Positions 42,315 through 52,023 are shown, numbered from the stretch's first letter. The stretch is DNA of 57,611 nucleotides from an uncultured Clostridia bacterium (GCA_947627465.1 CANQWD010000015.1:1-57611), one strand, 5' to 3'. Notes: generated by a model not told the origin, from the sequence alone. Made by a program: numbers and translations.

Positions 42315-43633
42315 AAAAGGAAGAATTATTTGATCTGCTGGGAGAGGTGGACGACAACTTTATCGAGGAAGCGATGCTTGATGATTTCGACAACGAGCGC
42401 GGCGTAAGAGTCCGCCCCGGCAAGACCCGCGCAATGCCGCTAAAGATCGCGGCGGGAACGGCGGCTTGCTTAGCAGTGTTCGCGGCGGCGGGGCTTATTT
42501 ACGCGAACCGCGGTAAGCTCGGCTTTGCGCCCGCAAGTTCCCCGGAAACTGCCGATACGTCTTTCGAAACGAGCGCCGCGTTATCGCCTGAGGACGACTT
42601 TATAAAGCAATGCAAAGCGGCTGTCACCAAGGAAAGCGACGCTATCAGCGGGCGCGACGACGCGGTATGGGAAACAAGAATGCTCGACATCGACTGCGAC
42701 GGCTCAGACGAGCTTTTGCTACATCCGACCACCGACGGATATACTGTTCCCGATATCGGCGTTCGCGTATTCAAGAACTCCGCGGACGGAATACAAGACC
42801 TTGGCAGATTTGCCGTCAACTGTGACAAGCTGGAGCTTGACGAGATATACAAATCGGAAAAAGAGGGCGACAACAATTTCTACTACCGCTTCTCCCACAG
42901 CACCAACGCCGTTAAGCTCCTAACGATAGACGGTATACGGACGGTATCATTCAGCGAAATGTACCAAAAGCTTGTTGAGGAGGACTATCTGCAACTGGAG
43001 ACCACTTATCACAAAGACGACGACCCCTCTCTTATGAGCTCCGAAAAGGCTTACTGCTGCCATGAGGAGATCGGCGTTGATGAACTTTTGCGAATTTGGG
43101 AACAGTTCCCGCAGATACCCGCGCCCGACACCGTTTATAAAAACGACCTTCTGCCGAAGATGTTCAAGGTGCTCAAAGAGAAGTACAACATCTCTGACGA
43201 CCTCGGCGAGCTGCCATACCGCACCTCTTTGTTTTTTGATATTGACAGCGACGGCTCGGACAACGAGATTATTCTTAGGTTTGACGACGTCCCGCAGCTT
43301 AACGGAATTTATATTTTCTACGTCAACAACTCCGAACCCGAGCTTGTCGGAGATTTTGAAACAGGTGCTTCCGCCGAAATTTCCGATATTGGCGGCAAAG
43401 AACAATTTTGGTTCTACAGCGTGGAGACCAAGACCGAATTTGTATTCAAGACGATAGTTAAAAATTCGGACGGCACATTCACTTCCAAACCGTATCTCGC
43501 ACAAATTTCCGACGAAAACGCAACTCACTATGAGCTGAAAGGGCAAGAAATATCCGAGGAAAAGTACAATGAGGAGCTTAGGAAATTTGTTCCCGACAAA
43601 GACGAGCAGCCCTATTTGGAATTCCGCTTCTGA
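42311..43633 (+). CDS. Single-pass membrane protein, probable anti-sigma partner
   Basis: 440 aa. Cytoplasmic N-terminus of about 48 residues (KKEELFDLLGEVDDNFIEEAMLDD) with the acidic start common in anti-sigma/DUF-type partners of Clostridial ECF factors. One membrane helix (about 49-70, KIAAGTAACLAVFAAAGLIYA) and a 370-residue outer domain with repeated DIDxDGxDE-type acidic loops (MLDIDCDGSDELLLH, FFDIDSDGSDNEIIL) that resemble calcium-binding or VCBS-like blades. Translational coupling to the sigma gene supports joint function. Confidence 0.75.
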   Translation: MKKEELFDLLGEVDDNFIEEAMLDDFDNERGVRVRPGKTRAMPLKIAAGTAACLAVFAAAGLIYANRGKLGFAPASSPETADTSFETSAALSPEDDFIKQCKAAVTKESDAISGRDDAVWETRMLDIDCDGSDELLLHPTTDGYTVPDIGVRVFKNSADGIQDLGRFAVNCDKLELDEIYKSEKEGDNNFYYRFSHSTNAVKLLTIDGIRTVSFSEMYQKLVEEDYLQLETTYHKDDDPSLMSSEKAYCCHEEIGVDELLRIWEQFPQIPAPDTVYKNDLLPKMFKVLKEKYNISDDLGELPYRTSLFFDIDSDGSDNEIILRFDDVPQLNGIYIFYVNNSEPELVGDFETGASAEISDIGGKEQFWFYSVETKTEFVFKTIVKNSDGTFTSKPYLAQISDENATHYELKGQEISEEKYNEELRKFVPDKDEQPYLEFRF

Positions 43634-43662
43634 GACCGTTTTAAAGCACCCCGCATAACGAG

Positions 43663-43726
43663 ATCCCCCGCTCATTTGAACGGGGGATTTTCCACATAAA
43701 AACTCCCCGTTCAAGCGAACGGGGAG
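43663..43726. terminator. Two terminator hairpins between convergent operons
   Basis: ATCCCCCG (43663-43670)/CGGGGGAT (43681-43688) followed by TTTT for the plus strand, and CTCCCCGTTC (43703-43712)/GAACGGGGAG (43717-43726), preceded by AAAA-rich sequence (T-rich leftward), for the minus strand. Confidence 0.8.
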
Positions 43727-43738
43727 CAGGTGTTTTAA

Positions 43739-45691
43739 TTACTCGTCGTCGGAAGCAGTCTCGCCGCTTTCGGAAAGCGCTCTGATAGAGAGCGAAACGC
43801 GGTTCTTTTCCTCGTCGATGTCGATGATCTTAACGTCAACAACATCGCCGACTTTCAGCACGGTGTTGATATCCTGAACGCGCTCGGTGGATATCTGGCT
43901 GATGTGGATAAGTCCATCAACGCCCGGAATTATCTGCGCGAACGCACCGAACTCCGTAATGGAAACGATCGTTGCCTTGATAACGTCGTCCTTTGCGTAC
44001 TCCTCGATAAACTTCGTCCAAGGATTATCGTCGGGGTCTTTTGCGGAGAGCGATACTCTCTTCTTCTCCAGGTCGAAAGACTTCACGATAACGTTTATCT
44101 TATCGCCGACTTTAACAATATCCTTCGGGTGCCCTACTCTGTTCCAAGTGAGGTCGGCAGTGTGCACCAAGCCGTCCACAGCGCCGATATCAACGAACAC
44201 GCCGTAATTCTCGATAGAACGAACCTCGCCCTCGAACTTCTGACCTACCTCGATAGTCTCCCAGAACTTCGCTCTCTCAGCCTCGCGAACCTCGCGGGTC
44301 GCCTGACGTATCGAGCCAACAACTCTGCCGCCGCGGTCGTTCGAGACCTCTATAATCTTGAACTTAACGCTCTTGCCCTGAAGCGTATCGAGCTTGCCGC
44401 CGCGCGGAACGCCCGTGTGAGAAGCGGGAATGAACACGTTGGTGTTCTCGTAATTTACGATAACGCCGCCGTTTACAACGCGCGTAACCTTGCCCTCGAT
44501 AGTCTCGTTCGCCTGCTTTATCTCGTCAAGCTTTTCAAGACCGAGCTGAGCATCGACGCGCTTTTTCGAGAGAGCCGCCGTACCCACGGAATCGTCTACC
44601 TTAATGACAACAGCGTCGATAACGTCGCCGGGCTTTACGATATCCTCAACCTCTGCGGTGGGGTCGTTCGTAAGCTCCTCGCGGACTATGTAGCCTGTCT
44701 GCTTTGCGCCTACCTCAACGACTGCTTCCTTTTTGGAAACGCTTACCACAGTCGCTTTTACTCTTTTGCCGTTGTATAATTTGTTAAAAGACTGATCCTG
44801 CTCAAGCAGCGAAGCAAAGTCCTCCTCATTTTCATTATTATTTTTGGTGATTTCCTCGTTCATCTTATCATGAACCTCCTTAATGGTATGGGCAGGCGTT
44901 GAAGCCCCTGCCGTTATTCCGATGATATCATCGGCTTGCAGACCCTTTAAGATCTGCGGAGGAATTTCCTCTGCGCTTGTTACGAAAACCGTCTTGGCGT
45001 TCTTTTCGCAAATCTCGGCGAGTTTCCTCGTGTTTGAGCTGCTGCGTCCTCCGACAACTATCATCAGCGCAGCTCGTCTGCTAAGCTCCCGTGCGCTTTT
45101 CTGGCGCTGCTCGGTCGCCGTGCAGATCGTGTTGTGTATTTCAACGCGTGGAAACTCCGCCGAGATTTTTTGCGAAATCTCGGAAAACTCCCCGCTGTCG
45201 AAGGTCGTTTGAACTACTATACAAACAGGCTCGGCGGTCTTTTCCAGAACCGCTTTTAGCTGTTCCGCATTTTTTGCCGCGAACGTCTTGCAATTCGCGT
45301 GCCCCATTATCCCGATTACCTCGGGGTGGTTTTCATCGCCCAAAACTATCAGCGTTCCGTTTTTCGGCACACTTGCGGCAATTTTGTGTATTTTTAGGAC
45401 GTTTGGGCAAGTGGCGTCGATCACTTCGGCGGAACACTTCCGCGCCGTTTCCTCAACAGCCCTCGCCACTCCGTGCGAACGTATCACGAGCGGTTTTCCG
45501 ACGGCTTCCTCCGGCGTTTCCACCGCGTGTATGCCCTTTGCTTCAAGCTCTTCTATCGCGCGCTCGTTGTGGATAAGCTCTCCGAGCGTGAACACCTCGC
45601 CGTATTTTTCGGCGGCGGTCTCCGCAAGGTTTATGGCGCGTTTAACTCCAAAGCAGAAGCCCGCTTTGTCGGCTATCTCAATTCTCATCAC
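43739..45691 (-). CDS. ispH: IspH (HMBPP reductase) fused to four S1 RNA-binding domains
   Basis: 650 aa. Residues 1-280 are IspH, the last enzyme of the MEP isoprenoid pathway: AGFCFGVKRAI, ATCPNVLKIH and GITAGASTP carry the three Cys of the iron-sulphur cluster; RSHGVA and GDENHPEVIG bind substrate. Four S1 domains follow at about 305-375, 390-460, 478-548 and 562-632 (for example GVFVDIGAVDGLVHTADL, GAFAQIIPGVDGLIHISQI). The fusion is well known in Clostridia, where the S1 part stands in for ribosomal protein S1. Overlaps plsC by four bases. Confidence 0.97.
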   Translation of the reverse strand: MMRIEIADKAGFCFGVKRAINLAETAAEKYGEVFTLGELIHNERAIEELEAKGIHAVETPEEAVGKPLVIRSHGVARAVEETARKCSAEVIDATCPNVLKIHKIAASVPKNGTLIVLGDENHPEVIGIMGHANCKTFAAKNAEQLKAVLEKTAEPVCIVVQTTFDSGEFSEISQKISAEFPRVEIHNTICTATEQRQKSARELSRRAALMIVVGGRSSSNTRKLAEICEKNAKTVFVTSAEEIPPQILKGLQADDIIGITAGASTPAHTIKEVHDKMNEEITKNNNENEEDFASLLEQDQSFNKLYNGKRVKATVVSVSKKEAVVEVGAKQTGYIVREELTNDPTAEVEDIVKPGDVIDAVVIKVDDSVGTAALSKKRVDAQLGLEKLDEIKQANETIEGKVTRVVNGGVIVNYENTNVFIPASHTGVPRGGKLDTLQGKSVKFKIIEVSNDRGGRVVGSIRQATREVREAERAKFWETIEVGQKFEGEVRSIENYGVFVDIGAVDGLVHTADLTWNRVGHPKDIVKVGDKINVIVKSFDLEKKRVSLSAKDPDDNPWTKFIEEYAKDDVIKATIVSITEFGAFAQIIPGVDGLIHISQISTERVQDINTVLKVGDVVDVKIIDIDEEKNRVSLSIRALSESGETASDDE

Positions 45692-46293
45692 TCAATATCG
45701 GGCGCGGCGGCTTTCAAATCCGCAATTCTGCCCATTATCTTATTGCTTATTTCGTGTATCGCGCGTTTGTCCGTAAGCTCGGCTTGGAATTCCTCTTTCG
45801 GGAGCATTTCGCCGATAGAGATCAGCGCGTTTCGGCGAAATTTCTTACGCCCGTACTTAACGAACACCGGGATAACGGGCGCTTTAGCCCGCACCGCGAT
45901 TATCGAAACGCCGCTTTTCGGTCTGCCGAGCTCGCCCGTTTTGGAACGCGTGCCCTCGGGGAAGATGATGAACGTTCGACCCTTGTCAAGGCTTTCTATC
46001 GCCTTATCTATCGCGGCGAAATCTTTCGCGCCGCGCTTTACGGGGAACGCCCCGAGCCGCCTTATCAGCCACGCGAACAGGGGATTTTTGAAAAGCTCCT
46101 CTTTCGCCATAAACGTAAAGCGACCTTTAAAGGTAACGCCGATGAACGGCGGATCGTTGTTTGAAACATGATTGGACGCGATAATGCAGCCGCCGAGCTT
46201 TTTCGGGATATTCTCCCGCCCCACGACGGTTATCTTGAACTTGATGTGATAGAAAAGCCACGCCAAGCCCGTTGCCAGCTTATAGAAGAACAT
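45688..46293 (-). CDS. plsC: 1-acyl-sn-glycerol-3-phosphate acyltransferase
   Basis: 201 aa. PlsC/LPLAT family: catalytic NHVSNNDP (HX4D, with a shortened form S-N-N-D) near residue 42, FPVKRG, and FPEGTRSKTGEL for substrate binding. N-terminal membrane-associating segment. Makes phosphatidic acid for phospholipids. Middle gene of the cmk-plsC-ispH/S1 operon, with one-base overlap at its start and four at its end. Confidence 0.94.
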   Translation of the reverse strand: MFFYKLATGLAWLFYHIKFKITVVGRENIPKKLGGCIIASNHVSNNDPPFIGVTFKGRFTFMAKEELFKNPLFAWLIRRLGAFPVKRGAKDFAAIDKAIESLDKGRTFIIFPEGTRSKTGELGRPKSGVSIIAVRAKAPVIPVFVKYGRKKFRRNALISIGEMLPKEEFQAELTDKRAIHEISNKIMGRIADLKAAAPDIE

Positions 46294-46976
46294 CAGCGCG
46301 CCTCGGTCTTTTCGGCGATTATCTTACACACCAGATCCACCGACTGCTCGAAATCAAGTCCCGATGTGTCCGCCAAAACAGCGTCCTCCGCTTGCTTGAG
46401 CGGAGCGGTCTCGCGGTGCATATCCGCGTAGTCGCGCTCGTTCAGTTCCCTCAGCACATCGTCGAACTTCACGTCCTTGCCCTTTGCGATAAGTTCGTCA
46501 TAACGGCGCTTAGCGCGAATTTCCGCGTCCGCTGTGAGGAAAATCTTCACGTCAGCATTAGGAAGCACCACCGTGCCGATATCTCTTCCGTCCATTATCG
46601 CGGAGTTTTTCGCGGCAGTGTCTCTCTGGATATCGAGAAGCGCCTCTCTTACCGCGGGCACCGGTGAAACAGCGCTTGCCGCCATAGATATCTCCGGCAG
46701 ACGTATCTCCTCGGAAACGTCCTCGCCGTTCAGGAAAACGTGCTGCGTTCCCTCGGTCAGCCGTATCTCGAGCTTGATGTTATCAAGCTGCGCGGCGATA
46801 GCGCCGGCGTTTTTCAGATCCACACCGTTCCTTACGCAAAACAGCCCCACGGAACGGTAAAGCGCACCCGTATCGCAATAAATAAATCCCAGCCTTGCGG
46901 CGGCGGCGCGTGCAATACTGCTTTTCCCCGCGCCTACGGGTCCGTCGATCGCGACGGCAATAGATTTAGCACTCAA
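46293..46976 (-). CDS. cmk: Cytidylate kinase
   Basis: 227 aa. Phosphorylates CMP/dCMP. P loop IDGPVGAGKSSIARAAA, YCDTGALYRSVGL (CMP binding), DGRDIGTVVLPNADVKIFLTA, and the lid RYDELIAKGKD. Full length. First gene of the operon with plsC and ispH/S1, the usual Clostridial grouping. Confidence 0.96.
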   Translation of the reverse strand: MSAKSIAVAIDGPVGAGKSSIARAAAARLGFIYCDTGALYRSVGLFCVRNGVDLKNAGAIAAQLDNIKLEIRLTEGTQHVFLNGEDVSEEIRLPEISMAASAVSPVPAVREALLDIQRDTAAKNSAIMDGRDIGTVVLPNADVKIFLTADAEIRAKRRYDELIAKGKDVKFDDVLRELNERDYADMHRETAPLKQAEDAVLADTSGLDFEQSVDLVCKIIAEKTEAR

Positions 46977-47047
46977 TTCTTGATATACACTCCAAACTGT
47001 TAAAATCGCAAAAAGGGTACAATAAGCCCTTTTTCAGACTTGCTATT

Positions 47048-47076
47048 ATTATAACACATTTATATAGAAATTGCAA
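47048..47076 (-). promoter_or_regulatory. Promoter of the cmk-plsC-ispH/S1 operon
   Basis: Minus strand TTGCAA (47076-47071), 17-base spacer, consensus TATAAT (47053-47048), about 72 bases upstream of cmk. Confidence 0.7.
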
Positions 47077-47094
47077 GGGGGGTTTTTAACTTTT

Positions 47095-48348
47095 TCATAT
47101 ATTTTTCACGAAAAGCGCGGCTGAACTTCCCGCGAGCCGCCCCGTCGAAAACGCTATCTGGAGATTGAAGCCGCCCGTATAAGCGTCGGCGTCGATAAGC
47201 TCGCCCGCGAAGAAAAGCGCTTTGCAAAGCCGACTTTCCATGGTTTTCGGAACAATTTCCTTAACGTTTACGCCGCCGCGTGTTACAATCGCTTCGTCTA
47301 TCGGACGGAACGATTTGATATGCAAAGTCAGATATTTCAGCGCTTTCAACAAAGTTTTGCGCTCGGTTTTGGTGATTTCGTCAACATGCTTATCAAAAGG
47401 AATTCCCGTAAGCTCGGCAAACGGCTTGCAAAGCTCTCTCGGAAGCAATTTCCTCAGGCTTTCGGAGAACGGTTTTCCGCGCAAAGCTTCAAAATCGCGG
47501 AGAATTCGCGCGTCCAGCTGCTTTTCCGACAACGCGGGTTTCAGGTCGATTTCAAGAACGCAGCGGCTTTCGGCTTCGCGCGGGATATGCGCCGAAGCGC
47601 TTAAAACGGTCGCGCCGCCCACGCCGTCCAAAGTGAACGCAAGTTCGCCGAAGTCCTCGTAGATCTGCTTGTTATCGCAAATCAGCTTTATCGCGGCGTT
47701 TTTCAGCGTTAATCCGACGGCTTGCCCGACCCAAGTTTCAACCGTAACCAAAGGGCAGAGCGACGGGCGCGGCTCGATTATCGTATGTCCCGCCTGTCTC
47801 GCCAATGCGTAGCCGAAGCCGTCCGAGCCGGTTTTCGGGTAGCTTTTCCCGCCGGTTGCCAGAATTACCGTTCTTGCGCGAATTTGTCCGTTTTGTGTAT
47901 TTACTCCGCAAACCGCGCCGTTTTCAATAACAAGCGAACGGACGTTTTCGCGCCTTATCTCTACGTTGAGTTCGCGAAGCTGTTTTTGGAGCGCGTTTAC
48001 GATATCGGCGGCTTTGTCGGAGACGGGAAAGACGCGCCGTCCGCGCTCGGTTTTTAAAGGCACACCCGCGCTTTCAAAAAACGCAATAACGTCGCTCGGC
48101 AGACAGCGCGAAAACGCGCCGTACAAAAACCGCGCGTTATTCGGTATGTTTTCGAGGAGCGTTTGCAGGTCGCAGTTATTCGTGACGTTGCACCGTCCCT
48201 TGCCCGTTATCGAGAGCTTTCGCCCGAGTTTTTCGTTTTTCTCCAGAAGGAGCACACTCGCTCCCTGCTCCGCGGCGGCTATCGCGGACATCATTCCCGC
48301 CGCGCCACCGCCGACTACTATTAAATCAGTCAATGTTTCACCTTTCAA
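47095..48348 (-). CDS. NAD(P)/FAD-dependent oxidoreductase, BaiN/HI0933 family
   Basis: 417 aa. N-terminal Rossmann FAD motif VVGGGAAGMMSAIAAAEQGA, then KLGRKLSITGKGRCNVTN typical of HI0933-like flavoproteins, VILATGGKSYPKTGSDGFGY, and C-terminal FAGELIDADAYTGGFNLQIAFSTG. BaiN acts on bile-acid intermediates in one Clostridium, but most members have no proven substrate, so a specific role is not claimed. Overlaps the GNAT gene by four bases. Confidence 0.92.
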   Translation of the reverse strand: MKGETLTDLIVVGGGAAGMMSAIAAAEQGASVLLLEKNEKLGRKLSITGKGRCNVTNNCDLQTLLENIPNNARFLYGAFSRCLPSDVIAFFESAGVPLKTERGRRVFPVSDKAADIVNALQKQLRELNVEIRRENVRSLVIENGAVCGVNTQNGQIRARTVILATGGKSYPKTGSDGFGYALARQAGHTIIEPRPSLCPLVTVETWVGQAVGLTLKNAAIKLICDNKQIYEDFGELAFTLDGVGGATVLSASAHIPREAESRCVLEIDLKPALSEKQLDARILRDFEALRGKPFSESLRKLLPRELCKPFAELTGIPFDKHVDEITKTERKTLLKALKYLTLHIKSFRPIDEAIVTRGGVNVKEIVPKTMESRLCKALFFAGELIDADAYTGGFNLQIAFSTGRLAGSSAALFVKNI

Positions 48349-48851
48349 TCCAAATGAAGCGAGTAATATAGCGCGTCAAAGATCTCGCTGCCGTCAAACC
48401 GCGAGTACTGTCCGTTTTCTTCGAACCGAAATCCGCACTTTTGCAGCACCTTTTTCGACGCGGTATTTTCGACTGCGTGACACGTTACAAAATCTCTCGC
48501 GCCCGCGTTCTTATACGCCCATTGTATCAGAGCTTTGGCGGCTTCGGTCGCGTAGCCTTGCCCCCAAAACGCGCGGTTGAGGTTGTAACCCAAATGATAG
48601 GCGTTGTTTCCGCTGTCGAATTCCACATCGCCCGAGCCTATGACCTTTCCCGTTGTGGCAAGCTCGAAACCGAAGTGATTTTCCTCCGCTTTGATACTGC
48701 TTATCCATTTCTTTACCTGCCCAACATTTTCATAAGGAGCATACGGCATAAATCTATTTACAACTGGATCGCTGAGCCATTCAAACGCGTCCTCCGCGTC
48801 GTTTGCCGTCAGCGGTCTTATGATCAGCCTTTCGGTTTGGAATTGGCGCAT
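48345..48851 (-). CDS. GNAT-family N-acetyltransferase (RimJ-like)
   Basis: 168 aa. TERLIIRPLTANDAEDAFEW opening, acetyl-CoA site GYNLNRAFWGQGYATEAAKAL (V/I..xxxQGxGxA/G) and C-terminal HAVENTASKKVLQKCGFRFE. Typical of RimJ/RimL-type acetyltransferases of protein N-termini or small molecules; substrate unknown. Fourteen bases after the RpiR-type regulator. Confidence 0.9.
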   Translation of the reverse strand: MRQFQTERLIIRPLTANDAEDAFEWLSDPVVNRFMPYAPYENVGQVKKWISSIKAEENHFGFELATTGKVIGSGDVEFDSGNNAYHLGYNLNRAFWGQGYATEAAKALIQWAYKNAGARDFVTCHAVENTASKKVLQKCGFRFEENGQYSRFDGSEIFDALYYSLHLD

Positions 48852-48865
48852 TGTTATGTTCTCCT

Positions 48866-49726
48866 TTAAACGTCTTTTTCATAGACTTTGTTTCTATCCC
48901 AAAGCTGTTCGAGCTTGCCGAAGGTCTGCTCCACGCGGCAGCGGTTGGTGGTAGAAACCGTGGCGATAAGCGCGTTGATAAGGCTCATAGGGGCTACCAA
49001 GCTGTCCACGAACGACACCATGTCCGAAGCCGCATAAAGCGAGGTGTGCGCGTATTCGGTGAGCGGGCTGCTTTCGCTGTCGGTTATCGCGATTATGTGC
49101 GCGCCCATCTCGCGGGCGAAGCGGCACGCTTCTATCGTGCTTGAAGCGTAGCGCGGGAAACTCATCGCGATAAGCAGATCGCCCTCGCCTATGTGTATCA
49201 TCTGCTGATACAACTCGGCTGTGCCGACGGCTCCGACAAGCGTTACTTTATCCAAAATCAATCTCAAATAATAATACATAAAGTTTGCCAAAATACCCGA
49301 ACTCATTGCGCCTTGAATGTAAATGCGCTTCGCGGCGACTATCGTCGAGACGGCGTTCTCAAAATCCTCGCGGTTTACCGCTTCAAGAGTGCGGCGAATT
49401 TTCTCGATATCCTGATTCAGCACGCCCGAAATGGGGTCGTCCGCGCCTATTCTGCTGCGCGTTACGTCCATTCTTTGAAGCGAGGTGAGTTTGTTCTTGA
49501 TGTGGCTCTGAAGCGACCGCTGAAGCTGCGGATAACCCTCGTAGCCCAGTTCTATGGCAAATCTCACCACCGTGGATTCCGAAACTCCCACGGCGTTGCC
49601 GAGCTTCAGCGCGGTCATATACGCCGCCTTTTCGTAATGCTGCAAAATATAATTGGCGATAAGCTTCTGGCTTTTGGAAAATTCGGGCAGCTTATCCTCG
49701 ATAGTTTTCAATAGATCCTCATTCAT
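48866..49726 (-). CDS. MurR/RpiR-family transcriptional regulator
   Basis: 286 aa. N-terminal HTH_6 domain (about 1-77) with recognition helix VGVSESTVVRFAIELGYEGY, then a SIS sugar-phosphate-binding domain (about 125-255: RIYIQGAMSSGILANFMYYYL, GDLLIAMSFPRYASSTIEAC, HIIAITDSESSPL). Such regulators sense phosphorylated sugars. The downstream genes, a GNAT and a flavoprotein, are not obvious sugar genes, so the true targets may lie elsewhere. Confidence 0.93.
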   Translation of the reverse strand: MNEDLLKTIEDKLPEFSKSQKLIANYILQHYEKAAYMTALKLGNAVGVSESTVVRFAIELGYEGYPQLQRSLQSHIKNKLTSLQRMDVTRSRIGADDPISGVLNQDIEKIRRTLEAVNREDFENAVSTIVAAKRIYIQGAMSSGILANFMYYYLRLILDKVTLVGAVGTAELYQQMIHIGEGDLLIAMSFPRYASSTIEACRFAREMGAHIIAITDSESSPLTEYAHTSLYAASDMVSFVDSLVAPMSLINALIATVSTTNRCRVEQTFGKLEQLWDRNKVYEKDV

Positions 49727-49995
49727 TTTTTTGACCTCCGCGAGAACGTTAAAACAGTTTTTTCTCTCTGTTTACCTATTATATAATACTACTTTATTTT
49801 GAAATTTTCAAGAGGTTTTGCAGAATTTTTTCTTTGAACTTGCAAAAACTGTGCATTTTTTTGCAGTTTTGGCTGTGTTATGATGTATTCAGCGGAAGGA
49901 AGAACGCCGATATCCGCCGACGGAAAGCGCGTTTGCGGGAAAATTTACAAAAGCGCGGCGGCTTCCGCGAAAATTTAATTAAGGAGGGAAGAAAA

Positions 49996-51366
49996 ATGAA
50001 TTTCAAAAGTTTGCTTTTCGGGAGCGGGCTTTCGGCGAAGAAAGCCGCGTATTCCGCTGCCGCTGCCGCAAACGAATGCGATACCGCGCGTTGGCTCGAC
50101 ATATACAACGGCGGCGGCGAATGGCGGTACACTCGCAAGGGCGGGCTTAACGGCGGCACGCGGCGAGTGGCTTCGCCGGGTGCAGCTCGGACGCTTTGTT
50201 CGGAGTTGTCGCGGCTATGCTTTACCGAGGGCACGGAGCTTTTCTGCGCAGACGGCGAAACGAACGCATATTTGAAGAAAGTATTGGACGACAACGGATT
50301 TACCGAACGTTTTCCCGTATTTTTGGAAAAAGCGTTCGCGCTGGGCGGCGGCGTTATCAAGGTTTACAGCGATAACGGCGGCGTTAAGCTGGACTTCATC
50401 GACGCGGACGGCTTTGTTCCGACGAAATGGGACGGCAGGGGTTTTTACGGCGGCGCATTCGGCTCGGAGATCACCGAAAACGGCAAAAGCTACGTTCTCG
50501 CGGAAACTCAGGAAGTCTCCGAAGCGGGGCTTACCGTCGAAAACAGGCTCTACTCCGCGAACGGCAAGGAACTGGAGCTTTCGGCGCTGTTTCCGAAAAT
50601 GCGCGAGAAAACCGTTATCAAGGGGCTTTCAAAGCCGCTGTTCGTGTATTTCGGCACGGGCGCGGGGAAAAACCGCCAATGTCCGCCGCTCGGCGCTTCC
50701 GTTTTCGCGGACTGCGAGGACACGCTGAAAGCTATCGACATCGTGTTCGACAGTCTGACGCGCGAGTTTATTCTCGGCAAGAAACGCATTATCGTGCCGA
50801 CCTACGCGGTGCGCGGCGAGTATGACGAAAACGGTGATCTTAAACGCTATTTCAACGTGAACGACGAGGTTTTTGAAGCTTTTTCGACGTCGGACACGGA
50901 CGAGCTGAAGATTGCCGACGCTTCCGCCGAGCTGCGCGTTACGGAACACGTCGAAGCGCTTGACAAGCTGCTCGATCTGTTATGTATGCAGGCGGGGCTT
51001 TCCGAGGGCGCGCTTTCGTTCAAAAGCGGAACGCTGCGCACCGCGACCGAGGTCGTCAGCCGAAACAGCCGCACTTACCGCACGGCGCAGTTTTACAGGC
51101 GGCTTATCGCCCGCGGACTTGCGCGTGTCGCGGAGAACGTCTGTCTGCTCGGGAAAATGTCGGGCGAACTTTCGCAAAACGCTTGCGAGACCGCGGCGGT
51201 GCGCTTCGCGGACGGTATATGCGAGGACGAGAATACGAAAACCGAACGCGCCAAGGGACTTTTTACGGCGGGACTGATATCCAAAGCGCGTGCGCTTTCG
51301 GAAATTTACGGCATTCCGCTAAACGAAGCGAAAGCTATGGAAAAGGAGGACAACAATGAACGATGA
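49996..51366 (+). CDS. Phage portal protein (SPP1 gp6-like)
   Basis: 456 aa from the ATG at 49996 (AAGGAGGGA nine bases upstream). Portal features: N-terminal DIYNGGGEWRY, a long central domain with VFLEKAFALGGGVIKVY and FIDADGFVPTKWDG, a stem helix region VFADCEDTLKAIDIVFDSLTREF, and GTLRTATEVVSRNSRTYRT near the C-terminus, as in gp6/A118-type portals. Twelve portals normally form the DNA gate of the capsid. No terminase gene lies upstream: the preceding gene is a chromosomal regulator. Base use is host-like, suggesting long residence. Confidence 0.85.
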   Translation: MNFKSLLFGSGLSAKKAAYSAAAAANECDTARWLDIYNGGGEWRYTRKGGLNGGTRRVASPGAARTLCSELSRLCFTEGTELFCADGETNAYLKKVLDDNGFTERFPVFLEKAFALGGGVIKVYSDNGGVKLDFIDADGFVPTKWDGRGFYGGAFGSEITENGKSYVLAETQEVSEAGLTVENRLYSANGKELELSALFPKMREKTVIKGLSKPLFVYFGTGAGKNRQCPPLGASVFADCEDTLKAIDIVFDSLTREFILGKKRIIVPTYAVRGEYDENGDLKRYFNVNDEVFEAFSTSDTDELKIADASAELRVTEHVEALDKLLDLLCMQAGLSEGALSFKSGTLRTATEVVSRNSRTYRTAQFYRRLIARGLARVAENVCLLGKMSGELSQNACETAAVRFADGICEDENTKTERAKGLFTAGLISKARALSEIYGIPLNEAKAMEKEDNNER

Positions 51367-51754
51367 AACGATCAATGTGACGGAGGAAACCGCGGACTAC
51401 GTTCCCGAGATGGAGAACGAACCGACGGAAGAACCCGACAAAACGGCGGCTCTCGAAGCCGAAAAGCAAGAGCTTCTCGGCAAGCTAAAGGAGCTTGAGG
51501 CGGAGCTTTTGAGAGAGCAGATCAAGGTGAAGCTTCTCATTCTGGGAATTCTTCCCGAAAAGCTGGAGGACGGCGCGGCAATGGCTTACGGGCTATGCCT
51601 TGCGGGAAAAGAACCCGACGCCGCCGCCGAGGAGATAATCGCCGCCTACCCGCACCTCAAAGCGGTACGGCGCGAGCTTCCGCAATTTTCCGCCGAGAGC
51701 GCGGGAAGCGGCGACGGTTTTTCCGCTATCCGCAAGATATTCTCAACGAGATAA
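51356..51754 (+). CDS. Phage scaffold-like small acidic protein
   Basis: 132 aa, overlapping the portal gene by 11 bases. Acidic N-terminus, then a coiled coil (KTAALEAEKQELLGKLKELE...LLREQIKVKLLILGILPEKL) and a short C-terminal tail (GFSAIRKIFSTR). Position between portal and major capsid protein and the coiled-coil design match phage scaffolding (gp20-like) proteins; the assignment rests mainly on context. The 270 bases after it hold no gene I can support. Confidence 0.65.
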   Translation: MNDETINVTEETADYVPEMENEPTEEPDKTAALEAEKQELLGKLKELEAELLREQIKVKLLILGILPEKLEDGAAMAYGLCLAGKEPDAAAEEIIAAYPHLKAVRRELPQFSAESAGSGDGFSAIRKIFSTR

Positions 51755-52023
51755 TTACGCGTAAAAGCGCGGAGCGAACGGCGCAAACCGGCGGAGTTTA
51801 CCGCATGAATATAAAAGGCGCGGCGGTTCGCTTTGGCTGACGGAGTTTCTCGGCGATACTAATACATATTTAATTATGGGGCGGGAGGGAGAGGTTTTAC
51901 ATAGCCGTTTTAAGGCCGGCGGCGCGGACTTTCGGGGTTACCGTTTAGCAAAGGCGCGGCAGTCGGCTTTCGGGGCGGCATTGAAGCAGCGAACATTTTA
52001 CAATGAAAGGAAGTATTTTTATT

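Noticed and set aside
43904-44779. 291-codon plus-strand open frame over the S1 domains
   Set aside because: Shadow of the repetitive S1 coding sequence.
49834-49995. N-terminal extension of the portal gene to 49834
   Set aside because: The extra 54 codons are Arg/Lys-rich, and a strong AAGGAGGGA precedes the ATG at 49996.
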